From Shouchella hunanensis (lineage in GTDB: Bacteria > Bacillota > Bacilli > Bacillales > Bacillaceae_D), in NCBI RefSeq assembly GCF_028735875.1, contig NZ_CP117834.1, positions 1,104,001-1,168,000 on the forward strand: a stretch of DNA of 64,000 nucleotides. Direction: 5' to 3'. The notes beneath the pieces are model-generated. The model was not told the DNA's origin. It did not search any database and saw nothing but the letters and a program-made list of their open reading frames with translations. The translations under genes were made by a program, and so were the position numbers. Positions 17,092-24,496 of the stretch are shown here, in pieces. Position 1 is the stretch's first letter; each line of letters starts with the position of its first letter.

Positions 17092-17131
17092 GCTCCTTCA
17101 TCATACGTTTTCTTCATACCTATGAAGGAGC
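17092..17131 (-). promoter_or_regulatory. Inverted repeat covering the catalase ribosome binding site
   Basis: In the leader RNA, GCTCCTTCAT can pair perfectly over 10 bp with ATGAAGGAGC, which contains the Shine-Dalgarno sequence. A second, nested inverted repeat CTTCATA-GG-TATGAAG uses the same 5' arm and would leave the ribosome binding site free. The layout permits two exclusive folds and hence translational control, though no regulator or ligand is shown. Confidence 0.45.
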
Positions 17132-17191
17132 AAGAGAGATTAGCCTTTCAAATACTCTATTTATTTTTTTACATAGCCTCCCATCTATACG

Positions 17192-17384
17192 TCAGTAGAA
17201 CATTCCCCTCCCCATATTGAGGTACGGATTTCTCTCAATTAGACTTGCGCCCATTCGCTCATAAAAAGACTTACTACTATTCGCTTCTAATACCTCAACG
17301 GTTGCCTGTGTATGTTGTGAACCACGACTGGACATGTACAGACGCAATGCCATTTACGTCTGCTTCAGTTGCTTTACGCAGCAT
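17192..17384 (-). pseudogene. GNAT acetyltransferase, internally deleted and frameshifted
   Basis: AAAGGAGGA and an ATG start a frame reading MLRKATEADVNGIASVHVQS then WFTTYTG, the typical beginning of a GNAT enzyme. It hits a stop after 29 codons. In the next frame the typical end of a GNAT domain follows at once: VEVLEANSSKSFYERMGASL and so on to NMGRGMFY and a stop. About 80 central residues including the acetyl-CoA site are missing, and the 193-bp length shifts the frame. This is a dead gene left by a deletion, 31 bp downstream of the nucleotidyltransferase gene. Confidence 0.8.
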
Positions 17385-17414
17385 TGAGATCCTCCTTTAA
17401 CTCGTTTATGTAGC

Positions 17415-18137
17415 TTAGTTATTCTTCCCTAAAGAAAACCCATCAAATAATGGGCCACCTGTTTCATCTAATACATGCTGTGTCAGCGCAACGACCTTTT
17501 CTTTTCGACCAGCTTGATAAAAGTATTCAAATGCTTGATAAAAAGACTCCGCAAAATGGCAGTCGTATGCATATAAACATCGATAGAGCCATTTTGATTG
17601 ACCAATCCAGTGACCATTCATACGCAAAACAAACTCTCCTAACTGTTCCATCAAATGGTTAACGATGAAGAACAATTCTCGCTTTCTATGTTCGCCTATA
17701 AGATCTTCTAACGTATCTGTAAGAAAATAGCGCTTTTCCTTTTGGGTTTGTGAAGACCAAGGGTCAGGCCCTTTTTGTAAAACCAATTCTGATTCAGCTT
17801 TTAATTGTTCATAAAAGTCATGATTATGGTTGACTAACACCAATCCATCAACCATCATTCGTTGCATAGTGGGACTCGCACTTCGTTGATCTGCTTCAAA
17901 AATAACCCGATACGATGTGGTAGAATGAACAAACCACTCAACTGGCCAACCATCTTGGTAACGCGACTCTCGAAAAGATGAAGACACTTGATTATCAAAT
18001 ACAATCATATCTAAATCAGACGTTTTCGTGTGTTCATTTCGAGCAACGCTCCCTGCCAATAAGGCTAGCTCGCATGTTGGAAACCTATAAGCTACTAGCT
18101 CTTTTGCCGTTTTAATCGCTTTCGTGCGGTCAATCAT
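17415..18137 (-). CDS. Nucleotidyltransferase domain protein
   Basis: 240-residue protein with an N-terminal polymerase-beta-type nucleotidyltransferase core. The G29-S30 signature GSVARNEHTKTSDLD carries catalytic Asp41 and Asp43, and a third acidic position lies in VEWF. The C-terminal half is helical and resembles the substrate domain of aminoglycoside-type adenylyltransferases. It might nucleotidylate a small molecule or a protein, but the substrate is unknown. Upstream on the same strand is a small ribbon-helix-helix gene (58-bp gap), and downstream is the broken GNAT gene. Confidence 0.8.
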   Translation of the reverse strand: MIDRTKAIKTAKELVAYRFPTCELALLAGSVARNEHTKTSDLDMIVFDNQVSSSFRESRYQDGWPVEWFVHSTTSYRVIFEADQRSASPTMQRMMVDGLVLVNHNHDFYEQLKAESELVLQKGPDPWSSQTQKEKRYFLTDTLEDLIGEHRKRELFFIVNHLMEQLGEFVLRMNGHWIGQSKWLYRCLYAYDCHFAESFYQAFEYFYQAGRKEKVVALTQHVLDETGGPLFDGFSLGKNN

Positions 18138-18195
18138 CAGCGAACCCCCTCAACCTAATTGTTAACGCTTCCATTTTTATAGAAAAGAAACACTG

Positions 18196-18348
18196 TCACT
18201 TCGAGTGTTCTTTCTTGTTTAATCCTTTTTCAATGAGCTGATAGACCGCTTTAGAAAAAGTCGATATATTGTGTTCGACTTGATAGTTTTTTACCCTTCG
18301 AACAATTTCCTCAGGAAACTTTATTAGTTTCGGTATGCGATTCAACAC
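18196..18348 (-). CDS. Small ribbon-helix-helix protein
   Basis: A 50-residue frame not obvious from length alone. After a short lead it reads IPKLIKFPEEIVRRVKNYQV, then EHNISTFSKAVYQLIEKGLN and a lysine-rich end. The beta strand followed by two helices, with the Phe-Pro-Glu-Glu turn and the S-T-F-S-K-A helix cap, fits CopG/Arc DNA-binding proteins. AGGAG overlaps a potential ATG at 18354, so GTG at 18348 (6 bases away) or TTG at 18345 is the likelier start. Such proteins are often repressors or antitoxins. Its neighbour downstream is the nucleotidyltransferase gene. Confidence 0.65.
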   Translation of the reverse strand: MLNRIPKLIKFPEEIVRRVKNYQVEHNISTFSKAVYQLIEKGLNKKEHSK

Positions 18349-18516
18349 CTGCATCTCCTCTGCATCCTATTCGCTCTAATATAGGAGATCATAGTGGTTT
18401 CCAATTTCATTGTCAACACCTGATTTTTCCCTTTGCCTCGGGGCGGTGCTTATAAATATGAAGAAACTTTTTACACTTTTTTCATAGTTGGATGTTAGCT
18501 AATAATAAACTCTTCT

Positions 18517-19584
18517 TTATCCAATCTGGCTAGTATGGGCAATATCAGCTTTTAATTCGTTTATGAATTGCGCTTCCACTTTAAAATGCCCTTTATTCGT
18601 ATGGTAAATCGTTTCTTGCAATGCCTTTTCACAAGTAGCAAGTGCCCCTTTTGCGTTTTTTTCTACCTTCCATTGGTACCACGCTTGTAGACGTCGATCG
18701 ATTAACTGCTTTCCTGTTAAAAATGATTGTTCAACGTTTAGTTGATCAAGCTGATTTGTCATAAGACGATAGAAGAGCCATTCTTTCTTCAGGCTTGGGT
18801 GATAGAAATGCTTTGTATCTAGCTGGTCCCACATGTCTTTTAACTGTATCCATGCTGTTTCATAAGCGCCTTTATCCAACTCTATGTAATAAGTAAGAAA
18901 TTTAATAAACCATTGAAAGGGATCATCATGATCAATCGACATAGGTCGATTCAAAAAACGAGGATCTAATTCAGCATACCTTTTTCCTTGAGTCATCTCA
19001 GCGTTAACACGCAGTTGCACATAAAGCAACCACCTCATATCATGATTCTTTATACACTTCTTAAGTGTTGCACCGTCGCTAATGCTAATAGGTATAAGGT
19101 TTAAACACGCTATAAAAGCACCCAACGTCGCAGCTATTAAAATAGAGAGAGACTGAATGTTAAAAATAAGCGATAATCCAACTACCCCTATAGATACAAG
19201 CACATTCAGCAATACGCCTCCAGCTAAGTAAAGACGGTATGGAAACGCCTCTCCTTCTTTAAAGGGAGGTGGAATCATTAAACACTGTCCAATTATGCCT
19301 GGTGTCGTCAATCGTTTAAATCGAATTCGTTCTCCATCCATCACCCACATGTACGAGAATAGACGAAACGATAAAAACCGATAGCCCGATAGTTTCCCAA
19401 ACAGTAGATGACCAGCTTCATGAATGAGAACATGAATGGGAATGGAGATAACTGCCACAATGAGCGCGATCACTAGATCTAACGGTGTGATGGTAACACC
19501 ACTTATATACATGGGCAGGGAGAAACCGATAAAAGCGCCAACCATCATAAACAATGAACAAATTAGAACATGATATTTCCACAT
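18517..19584 (-). CDS. M50 family (site-2 protease-like) membrane metallopeptidase
   Basis: 355-residue protein. The N-terminal half has about five to six transmembrane helices with the zinc motif HEAGH at 55-59 and the third-ligand region NLIPISISDGATL near 165-178, both typical of intramembrane M50 proteases. The C-terminal half (about 200-350) is soluble and helical and could be a TPR-like docking domain. No PDZ domain is visible, so it is not RseP/RasP. The substrate is unknown. It is divergent from the GDSL hydrolase gene, with little space between them. Confidence 0.75.
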   Translation of the reverse strand: MWKYHVLICSLFMMVGAFIGFSLPMYISGVTITPLDLVIALIVAVISIPIHVLIHEAGHLLFGKLSGYRFLSFRLFSYMWVMDGERIRFKRLTTPGIIGQCLMIPPPFKEGEAFPYRLYLAGGVLLNVLVSIGVVGLSLIFNIQSLSILIAATLGAFIACLNLIPISISDGATLKKCIKNHDMRWLLYVQLRVNAEMTQGKRYAELDPRFLNRPMSIDHDDPFQWFIKFLTYYIELDKGAYETAWIQLKDMWDQLDTKHFYHPSLKKEWLFYRLMTNQLDQLNVEQSFLTGKQLIDRRLQAWYQWKVEKNAKGALATCEKALQETIYHTNKGHFKVEAQFINELKADIAHTSQIG

Positions 19585-19681
19585 ATAAAGAGCCTCTTTT
19601 CTTTTTCAGTTGTACAGACAGTCGCCGTTGCTTTGCTTGCCTTTAAGAGTAAACTGTACAAAGGAGGTGAATCCACCCCTC

Positions 19682-20317
19682 ATGTACACCTATCTCGCAA
19701 TAGGGGATTCACTCACAACGGAAGATTCACTTAGCCATCAACAAAATGGACTGATCACTCCTTATTTACAGTATTTAAAAAAAACCCTAAAAGAGCCGGT
19801 TTGTTTAAAACGTTTGGGTGAAGGGACTTTTACCGCCCGGAAACTTTACTGGTATGCATCAAACTACCAGCACGAACATCTCATTTATAACGCATCCATT
19901 ATAACCATTACAGCTGGAGGAAACGATTTCCTAGACGCTTATGAGATGGCGAAGCTGATTCAATCGGATCGCCCATTCTTACAAGCGGAAATGGTAACCT
20001 TCCAAGCAATGGAAACACTTCTACGCTATATCTTGTCTATTAAAGAAGGCTCACGTCAGCCCTATTGTATACGAATCGTAAATGTATACAACCCGTACCC
20101 CCAAGAAGAAGAACTTGATCAAGCAATACAAAGCTACAACCACCGTTTGAAAGTGTTAGAAAACCGCGGTACCGTTCAAATTATCGATGCGTATCAAGCT
20201 CTACAAAAAAACACAAACCAACTACTCGCTATTGACCATGAACATCCAAATGAACGAGGTTATCAAAAGTTACTTGCACAATTAATAGCGTCAGGCATTT
20301 CTCCTATAAACGAATAG
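19682..20317 (+). CDS. SGNH/GDSL hydrolase (lipase/esterase)
   Basis: 211-residue hydrolase. Block I is AIGDSLT with the nucleophile Ser, block III is GGNDF, and block V is DHEHPNERGY with the catalytic Asp-His pair. An excellent Shine-Dalgarno AAAGGAGGTGA precedes the ATG at 19682, although the spacer is long. The longer in-frame start (TTG at 19610) would add a tail without family character. No signal peptide is seen, so it is probably cytoplasmic. It may act as an esterase, thioesterase or deacetylase. Confidence 0.85.
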   Translation: MYTYLAIGDSLTTEDSLSHQQNGLITPYLQYLKKTLKEPVCLKRLGEGTFTARKLYWYASNYQHEHLIYNASIITITAGGNDFLDAYEMAKLIQSDRPFLQAEMVTFQAMETLLRYILSIKEGSRQPYCIRIVNVYNPYPQEEELDQAIQSYNHRLKVLENRGTVQIIDAYQALQKNTNQLLAIDHEHPNERGYQKLLAQLIASGISPINE

Positions 20318-20343
20318 TAAAAACAGGGCATGAGGACTGTTTC

Positions 20344-21576
20344 TTACGATTCTTTTTGTAGGTGTGTATGGAAGAATTGAATGACTTCCTTCCAAGATTC
20401 TATACTTGCCATTGCTGTTTCTCTTTTTCTACCACCAAGATAAGAAGTAGCAAAAATAGGCAAGTAAGGAATCCCAATCTCATGTCCCGCTTCTGGATAC
20501 AAGATCGTCTGAACATATTCACATGTCTCTGTTTGCGTTAGCACCTCTGCCGGAAACATACCATCTTCTTGTCCAGCAATGAGTAATGTTGGTTTACCTG
20601 ATTGCTCAAGTGGAATTTTTGCCTTAGGAAAATGAGCAATTTGTTCATATAGCGTCTCATACCATATCTTGAACGGATTTTCCCCTTTTAAAAAAAGTTC
20701 CTTACATGCCATCGCAATTTTTTTAGGATTAAGAGGGGTCAAATAAGGTAAAGGAGCTCCTTGATACTTCCATGCAGGTGGTAGCCATTGCTCCTCTGAC
20801 CAAGGAACAATGCCTGCCATTGAATACCTCATACCATTAAGTGAAACACAGGCGTTAATTTGCGCTACATATATACTTGACCATAGCGCAAGTTCACCAC
20901 CTCGAGACGTCCCATGTATACCAATCTTACCTGTTGTCTCAGGGCGTCTTTTTAACCAATGTAAGACGTTTTCTATTTGGTCAAGATCAATATGAACTAA
21001 TTGCACTGGCCCACCTTGAACATTGAAATAGCCTATTGCAAATGTATGAAACCCTTCATTTGCTAGAGCTGCTGCGTATTCTTCATAAATTCCCCCTTCC
21101 GATCCGCCGACAATAAGAACGGTTGGCTTTCTCACTCCTTTTTCGTAGAAGTATGTACCAATGATACCCTCTTCCAACACGGCTTTTCGGGTAATAGAAG
21201 AGCAATACCAATAACGACGAATAGAAATCGAATCGAGGGTTTCCTCTTGGTGTCTCAGTGTCAACATATAGTGCCTAGGAGCGACTTTTTGCTCTTTTTC
21301 TACAGCTTGTTTCCTATTTACTTTTTCCATCGACCAAAATAGGCCCATTGCGTCCACAGCCGAATAGGATCCACTTAGCGGTGGCGTTTTACTTGGATGA
21401 ATCTCTCCATTCGCATCAGAACGGAAAACCGCTCTCGATTTTAATTGATAGGTGGGTAATTCCCTTGTTAAGGTAAGTTCATAGATTTGATTAGCCTTTA
21501 ACCTGTCCACGAACCAATCAACCGCTTTTGTAACAAGTGAATTCTCACCTCTTTCCCTCACCCTAATCATCGGCAT
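20344..21576 (-). CDS. Acyl-CoA thioester hydrolase / BAAT family protein
   Basis: 410-residue two-domain protein of the acyl-CoA thioesterase/bile acid-CoA:amino acid N-acyltransferase family. The N-terminal beta domain (about 1-135) has the family segment FRSDANGEI and SGSYSAVDAMGLFWSM. The C-terminal alpha/beta hydrolase domain has the elbow GTSRGGE with Ser as nucleophile, the Asp in AGQEDGMF and the His in EAGHEIG. A serine favours thioester hydrolysis over amino-acid conjugation, which uses Cys. It is cytoplasmic, and the acyl chain is unknown. AGGAG lies 6 bases before the ATG. Confidence 0.82.
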   Translation of the reverse strand: MPMIRVRERGENSLVTKAVDWFVDRLKANQIYELTLTRELPTYQLKSRAVFRSDANGEIHPSKTPPLSGSYSAVDAMGLFWSMEKVNRKQAVEKEQKVAPRHYMLTLRHQEETLDSISIRRYWYCSSITRKAVLEEGIIGTYFYEKGVRKPTVLIVGGSEGGIYEEYAAALANEGFHTFAIGYFNVQGGPVQLVHIDLDQIENVLHWLKRRPETTGKIGIHGTSRGGELALWSSIYVAQINACVSLNGMRYSMAGIVPWSEEQWLPPAWKYQGAPLPYLTPLNPKKIAMACKELFLKGENPFKIWYETLYEQIAHFPKAKIPLEQSGKPTLLIAGQEDGMFPAEVLTQTETCEYVQTILYPEAGHEIGIPYLPIFATSYLGGRKRETAMASIESWKEVIQFFHTHLQKES

Positions 21577-21601
21577 GTTCTTCTCCTCTCATCAAACCAC
21601 T

Positions 21602-21631
21602 AAAAAAAGAGCGGATCACCCGCCCTTTTTA
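21602..21631 (-). terminator. Rho-independent terminator of the MFS gene
   Basis: On the minus strand AAAAAGGGCGG and CCGCTCTTTTTT pair around a 4- to 6-nt loop with one mismatch, directly after the MFS stop codon. Confidence 0.75.
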
Positions 21632-22813
21632 CATTCGCTTCCATGTTTTGAGCCAGATAATAAAACAACCACTCAGCAAGAGTGCTGAACCGATATAGAC
21701 TACACGTATGTCCATGGCATCCGCCAGAATTCCAACCAGAAAGGCTCCAATTCCGAAAGCGAGAGTCGACACAGCTCCTTGCACCGTATACACATATACT
21801 AGTTTTTCTTCTTCAATTTGTTGTTGCAAGATCGTGTGTAAGCCTACACTTCTCATTTGTTCACAAATTCCAACACCAGCAACTAAAAAAAGCGCAAGTA
21901 GCGGAATGGCATGCAAGGCAAACACTGTTGTTAAAATTGAGCCCCCGCTGAATCCAATTAAAAGTAGCAGCGGTAACCGTCTCTCAAATACATGAGCCAT
22001 TTTCACAAGGATCAAGCCAGCAAGGATAAGACCGGCAAAAAAACTGGCGTTCATGAACCCCCACCACGCTTGTGAGACATGAAGGACCTCATCTACGAAC
22101 ACATAAACAATTGCCGCAATCCAAACCACACCGGCAATAGCCTCTAATGCAGTTGTTGCCATGACCCGTCTGAGCCATGGCGTTTCAAGGATTTTTCTCC
22201 ATCCAATGCCCATACTGACTTTCCATTCAACTGTTTGGGAATGTTGATGGTCGTGCGGCGCTTGTAAACCCACTAGCGAAAAAAACAGTGCTGCAATGAT
22301 GGAAAAACCAATAACAGCAATGAATACACCCTCTGCATAAAGCAATACTAGTAGGATTCCACCAACTGGCCAGCAGCTCATACTCACTGTTTCAAAGACC
22401 ACTGACGCAGTGCTATTTGCCTTCATCAAATCTGACTTAGTTACGAGTCGCGGTAGTAACGCTTGACTGGCCGGATCAGATAGGCCGTCCAGGAAGGCAA
22501 TTGTACTTACAAGTAAAAAAATAGGCATCACTTGCTCAAACGAAATCAAACTAACTAAACAAAGAAACAGAACACTCTTCGTCCATTGGCTACCCGCTAG
22601 AATAGTGGGTAGCGTGTAACGTCTTAGCATTAAAGGCGCCACCAAACTAGACACGAAACGAGTACCTGTAATAACCACAGGAACCAAACTCATCATGAAA
22701 ACAGAGCCAGTATGTTCCCACATAACGTCCATAAGAGCAATGATATACAGCACCATGACAGCACTATTATTGGCTTGCCCGATTAGCAACCAATAGAACC
22801 CTTTTGAGCTCAT
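21629..22813 (-). CDS. MFS transporter
   Basis: 394-residue integral membrane protein with about 12 hydrophobic helices. The first (WLLIGQANNSAVMVLYIIAL) and the loop region between helices 2 and 3 resemble the macrolide-efflux/enterobactin-exporter group of the major facilitator superfamily. It is probably a drug or metabolite exporter; the substrate is not evident. It is monocistronic with a terminator. The 277 bp upstream up to the DUF2187-like gene contain no gene. Confidence 0.85.
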   Translation of the reverse strand: MSSKGFYWLLIGQANNSAVMVLYIIALMDVMWEHTGSVFMMSLVPVVITGTRFVSSLVAPLMLRRYTLPTILAGSQWTKSVLFLCLVSLISFEQVMPIFLLVSTIAFLDGLSDPASQALLPRLVTKSDLMKANSTASVVFETVSMSCWPVGGILLVLLYAEGVFIAVIGFSIIAALFFSLVGLQAPHDHQHSQTVEWKVSMGIGWRKILETPWLRRVMATTALEAIAGVVWIAAIVYVFVDEVLHVSQAWWGFMNASFFAGLILAGLILVKMAHVFERRLPLLLLIGFSGGSILTTVFALHAIPLLALFLVAGVGICEQMRSVGLHTILQQQIEEEKLVYVYTVQGAVSTLAFGIGAFLVGILADAMDIRVVYIGSALLLSGCFIIWLKTWKRM

Positions 22814-23031
22814 GACAAAAACACTCCTTCTACTTATTCAGTTTTAAAAAGCTGAAAAGAGAAAAAGTGTTTACACGCCCTGATCGCTCCAATCCATATA
22901 AATTTCTTATAGAGACAGTGTACCATTTTCCAGTGAGAAAATTGACAAATTTTGTAGTAATTTTTTTTGAAACTTGCGATCAGAATTCTTGAAATTCCCA
23001 GGCTTCCTATGTTAGAAATAAAGAAAATCAA

Positions 23032-23057
23032 GTTTTCACTATCTCACTTTCGGGAAA
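23032..23057 (+). promoter_or_regulatory. Sigma-B-like promoter
   Basis: GTTTTC, a 14-bp spacer and GGGAAA resemble the general-stress consensus GTTTAA-N12-15-GGGTAT. It lies 34 bp before the start of the small gene at 23091. The match is partial. Confidence 0.3.
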
Positions 23058-23090
23058 AAATGAATAAATGAAATCAAAGGAGCGATTGTC

Positions 23091-23285
23091 ATGGCAGAAG
23101 AAACAAAAATACAAAACTTACATCGTGTCATTGTCACAAAGGGAGAATTTAAAGACAAAAAAGCGCGTGTTATTAATATTTATGACAATACCATCTCTGT
23201 TGAATTTGACGACTATACTGGGCGTAACGACGAACTACAGCGCACAGTTATTAAACACGATGACTACGAGAAAATTGAAGATTAA
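23091..23285 (+). CDS. Small DUF2187-like protein
   Basis: 64-residue acidic protein with alternating beta-strand pattern: HRVIVTKGEFKDKKARVINI, ISVEFDDY and a C-terminal RTVIKHDDYEKIE. The KOW-like turn and the R-T-V-x-x-H ending fit the DUF2187/YkvS group of small Bacillus proteins. AAAGGAG lies 9 bases before the ATG. It is monocistronic with a clear terminator. Function is unknown; a nucleic-acid-binding role is only inferred from the fold type. Confidence 0.6.
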   Translation: MAEETKIQNLHRVIVTKGEFKDKKARVINIYDNTISVEFDDYTGRNDELQRTVIKHDDYEKIED

Positions 23286-23331
23286 GTAAAACAAATAGGT
23301 TGCCAAACCATTCATATGCTATAGTGAAGAA

Positions 23332-23367
23332 AGTAGTAACGCTGTTTGGTTGTTGCTACTTTTTTTC
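23332..23367 (+). terminator. Terminator of the DUF2187-like gene
   Basis: AGTAGTAAC pairs with GTTGCTACT (one G-U pair) around an 11-nt loop, followed by TTTTTTT. Confidence 0.85.
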
Positions 23368-23410
23368 AATCTTACCTACTACTCTAATGCGATAAGGAGC
23401 GATGCCAATT

Positions 23411-23899
23411 ATGTTATCAGAAAACCTTGCTTCTGCACTAAACAAACAAATGAACATAGAATTCCAAGCGGCGCATGATTATATGGCAATGGCAGCCTAC
23501 TGCCACTCTATTAGCTATAATGGGTTTGCACAGTTCTTCCTTAATCAAGCGGCTGAAGAACGAGAGCATGGGATGAAAGTGTACACCTATTTAAATGACA
23601 AAGGTCACTTAGCCGTATTTAACGCCCTTGATGCACCAAAACGTGATTACGGTGCGTTACTTGACACATTTACCGCAGCACTTGCACAAGAACGAGCCGT
23701 AACAAAAAGTTACTATGAAGTTTATGCGATTGCCGAAAAAGAACGAGAATACCAAACCCTTTCGTTTTTAAACTGGTTCCTAGATGAACAAGTGGAAGAA
23801 GAAGCAACGTTTGAAACACATATTGATTACTTAACGCGTATAAAAGACGATGCGAACGCTTTGTACAATTACGAACAGACCTTTAGTAGCACTGAATAA
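23411..23899 (+). CDS. Ferritin
   Basis: 162-residue four-helix iron-storage ferritin of the bacterial FtnA type. All ferroxidase-centre ligands are in place: Glu17, Glu50 and His53 (AAEEREH), Glu94, Gln127 and Glu130. It oxidises and stores iron in a 24-mer shell in the cytoplasm. The start MLSENL at 23411 is preferred; an ATG at 23402 is only 2 bases from AAGGAG. It is monocistronic between two strong terminators. Confidence 0.95.
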   Translation: MLSENLASALNKQMNIEFQAAHDYMAMAAYCHSISYNGFAQFFLNQAAEEREHGMKVYTYLNDKGHLAVFNALDAPKRDYGALLDTFTAALAQERAVTKSYYEVYAIAEKEREYQTLSFLNWFLDEQVEEEATFETHIDYLTRIKDDANALYNYEQTFSSTE

Positions 23900-23901
23900 G
23901 T

Positions 23902-23940
23902 GAAAGCAGATGAATGGAAATCCATTCATCTGCTTTTTTA
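23902..23940 (+). terminator. Terminator of the ferritin gene
   Basis: Perfect 15-bp stem AAAGCAGATGAATGG / CCATTCATCTGCTTT with a 4-nt loop and a T-run, starting 3 bases after the stop codon. Confidence 0.95.
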
Positions 23941-23960
23941 ATTTCCTAACTAGATACCGA

Positions 23961-24024
23961 TATAGTTGTCGCACGAACTACTTTGACAGCACTTCTTCAT
24001 CTTGCTATAGTTGTTGCACGAACT
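23961..24024 (+). promoter_or_regulatory. Sigma-A promoter flanked by twin MarR operators
   Basis: A near-consensus promoter is visible: TTGACA at 23983-23988, a 17-bp spacer and TATAGT at 24006-24011. Two 19-bp copies of TATAGTTGTYGCACGAACT (Y = C or T) lie at 23961-23979 and 24006-24024. Each contains an imperfect palindrome AGTT-N2-TGCA-N2-AACT-type core. One sits just upstream of the -35 and the other covers the -10. This is the expected layout for autorepression by the MarR protein encoded next. Confidence 0.75.
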
Positions 24025-24048
24025 TTATGAAGAAGGGGTGTGATCCGC

Positions 24049-24483
24049 TTGGATTCATTCGACGAATCCATTGGGTTTGCAACGGCTCAAACCCACCGTA
24101 TGATGTTTCGAGCCTTTACATCTTACTTAAAATCATTCGATATTACACCAGAACAGTGGACAGTTATCAAGCGACTTTACACCTATGGCGACCTCACTCA
24201 AAAGCAACTAGTCACTGCTTCTGAAAAAGATAAAGCCACGTTGACGCGGATTATTGACTTGCTTGAAAGAAAGACCTTCATAAAAAAAACGCAAAACGAT
24301 GAAGATAAACGGTCACACTACATCTGTTTAACGAAACATGGAATTCAGCTGTATAAAACGGTTCAACCTGGTACAGAGCAATTCTATAAAGATTTAGTAG
24401 AAGAGATTTCAACGACTGATCTAGCAGTTTACGTTGACACGCTTAAGAAACTTCAACAAGCATGTCGCTATTATATTGATTAA
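24049..24483 (+). CDS. MarR family transcriptional regulator
   Basis: Winged-helix MarR regulator of about 144 residues. The recognition region is LTQKQLVTASEKDKATLTRI and the wing is DKRSHYICLT. TTG at 24049, 10 bases after GAAGGGG, is preferred over the GTG at 24040, which lies next to that site. It is the first gene of a two-gene operon with a YczE-like membrane protein, behind a promoter overlapped by its probable operators. No redox-active Cys is present, so it is not OhrR-like. Confidence 0.88.
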   Translation: MDSFDESIGFATAQTHRMMFRAFTSYLKSFDITPEQWTVIKRLYTYGDLTQKQLVTASEKDKATLTRIIDLLERKTFIKKTQNDEDKRSHYICLTKHGIQLYKTVQPGTEQFYKDLVEEISTTDLAVYVDTLKKLQQACRYYID

Positions 24484-24496
24484 AGAAGGGGTTATT

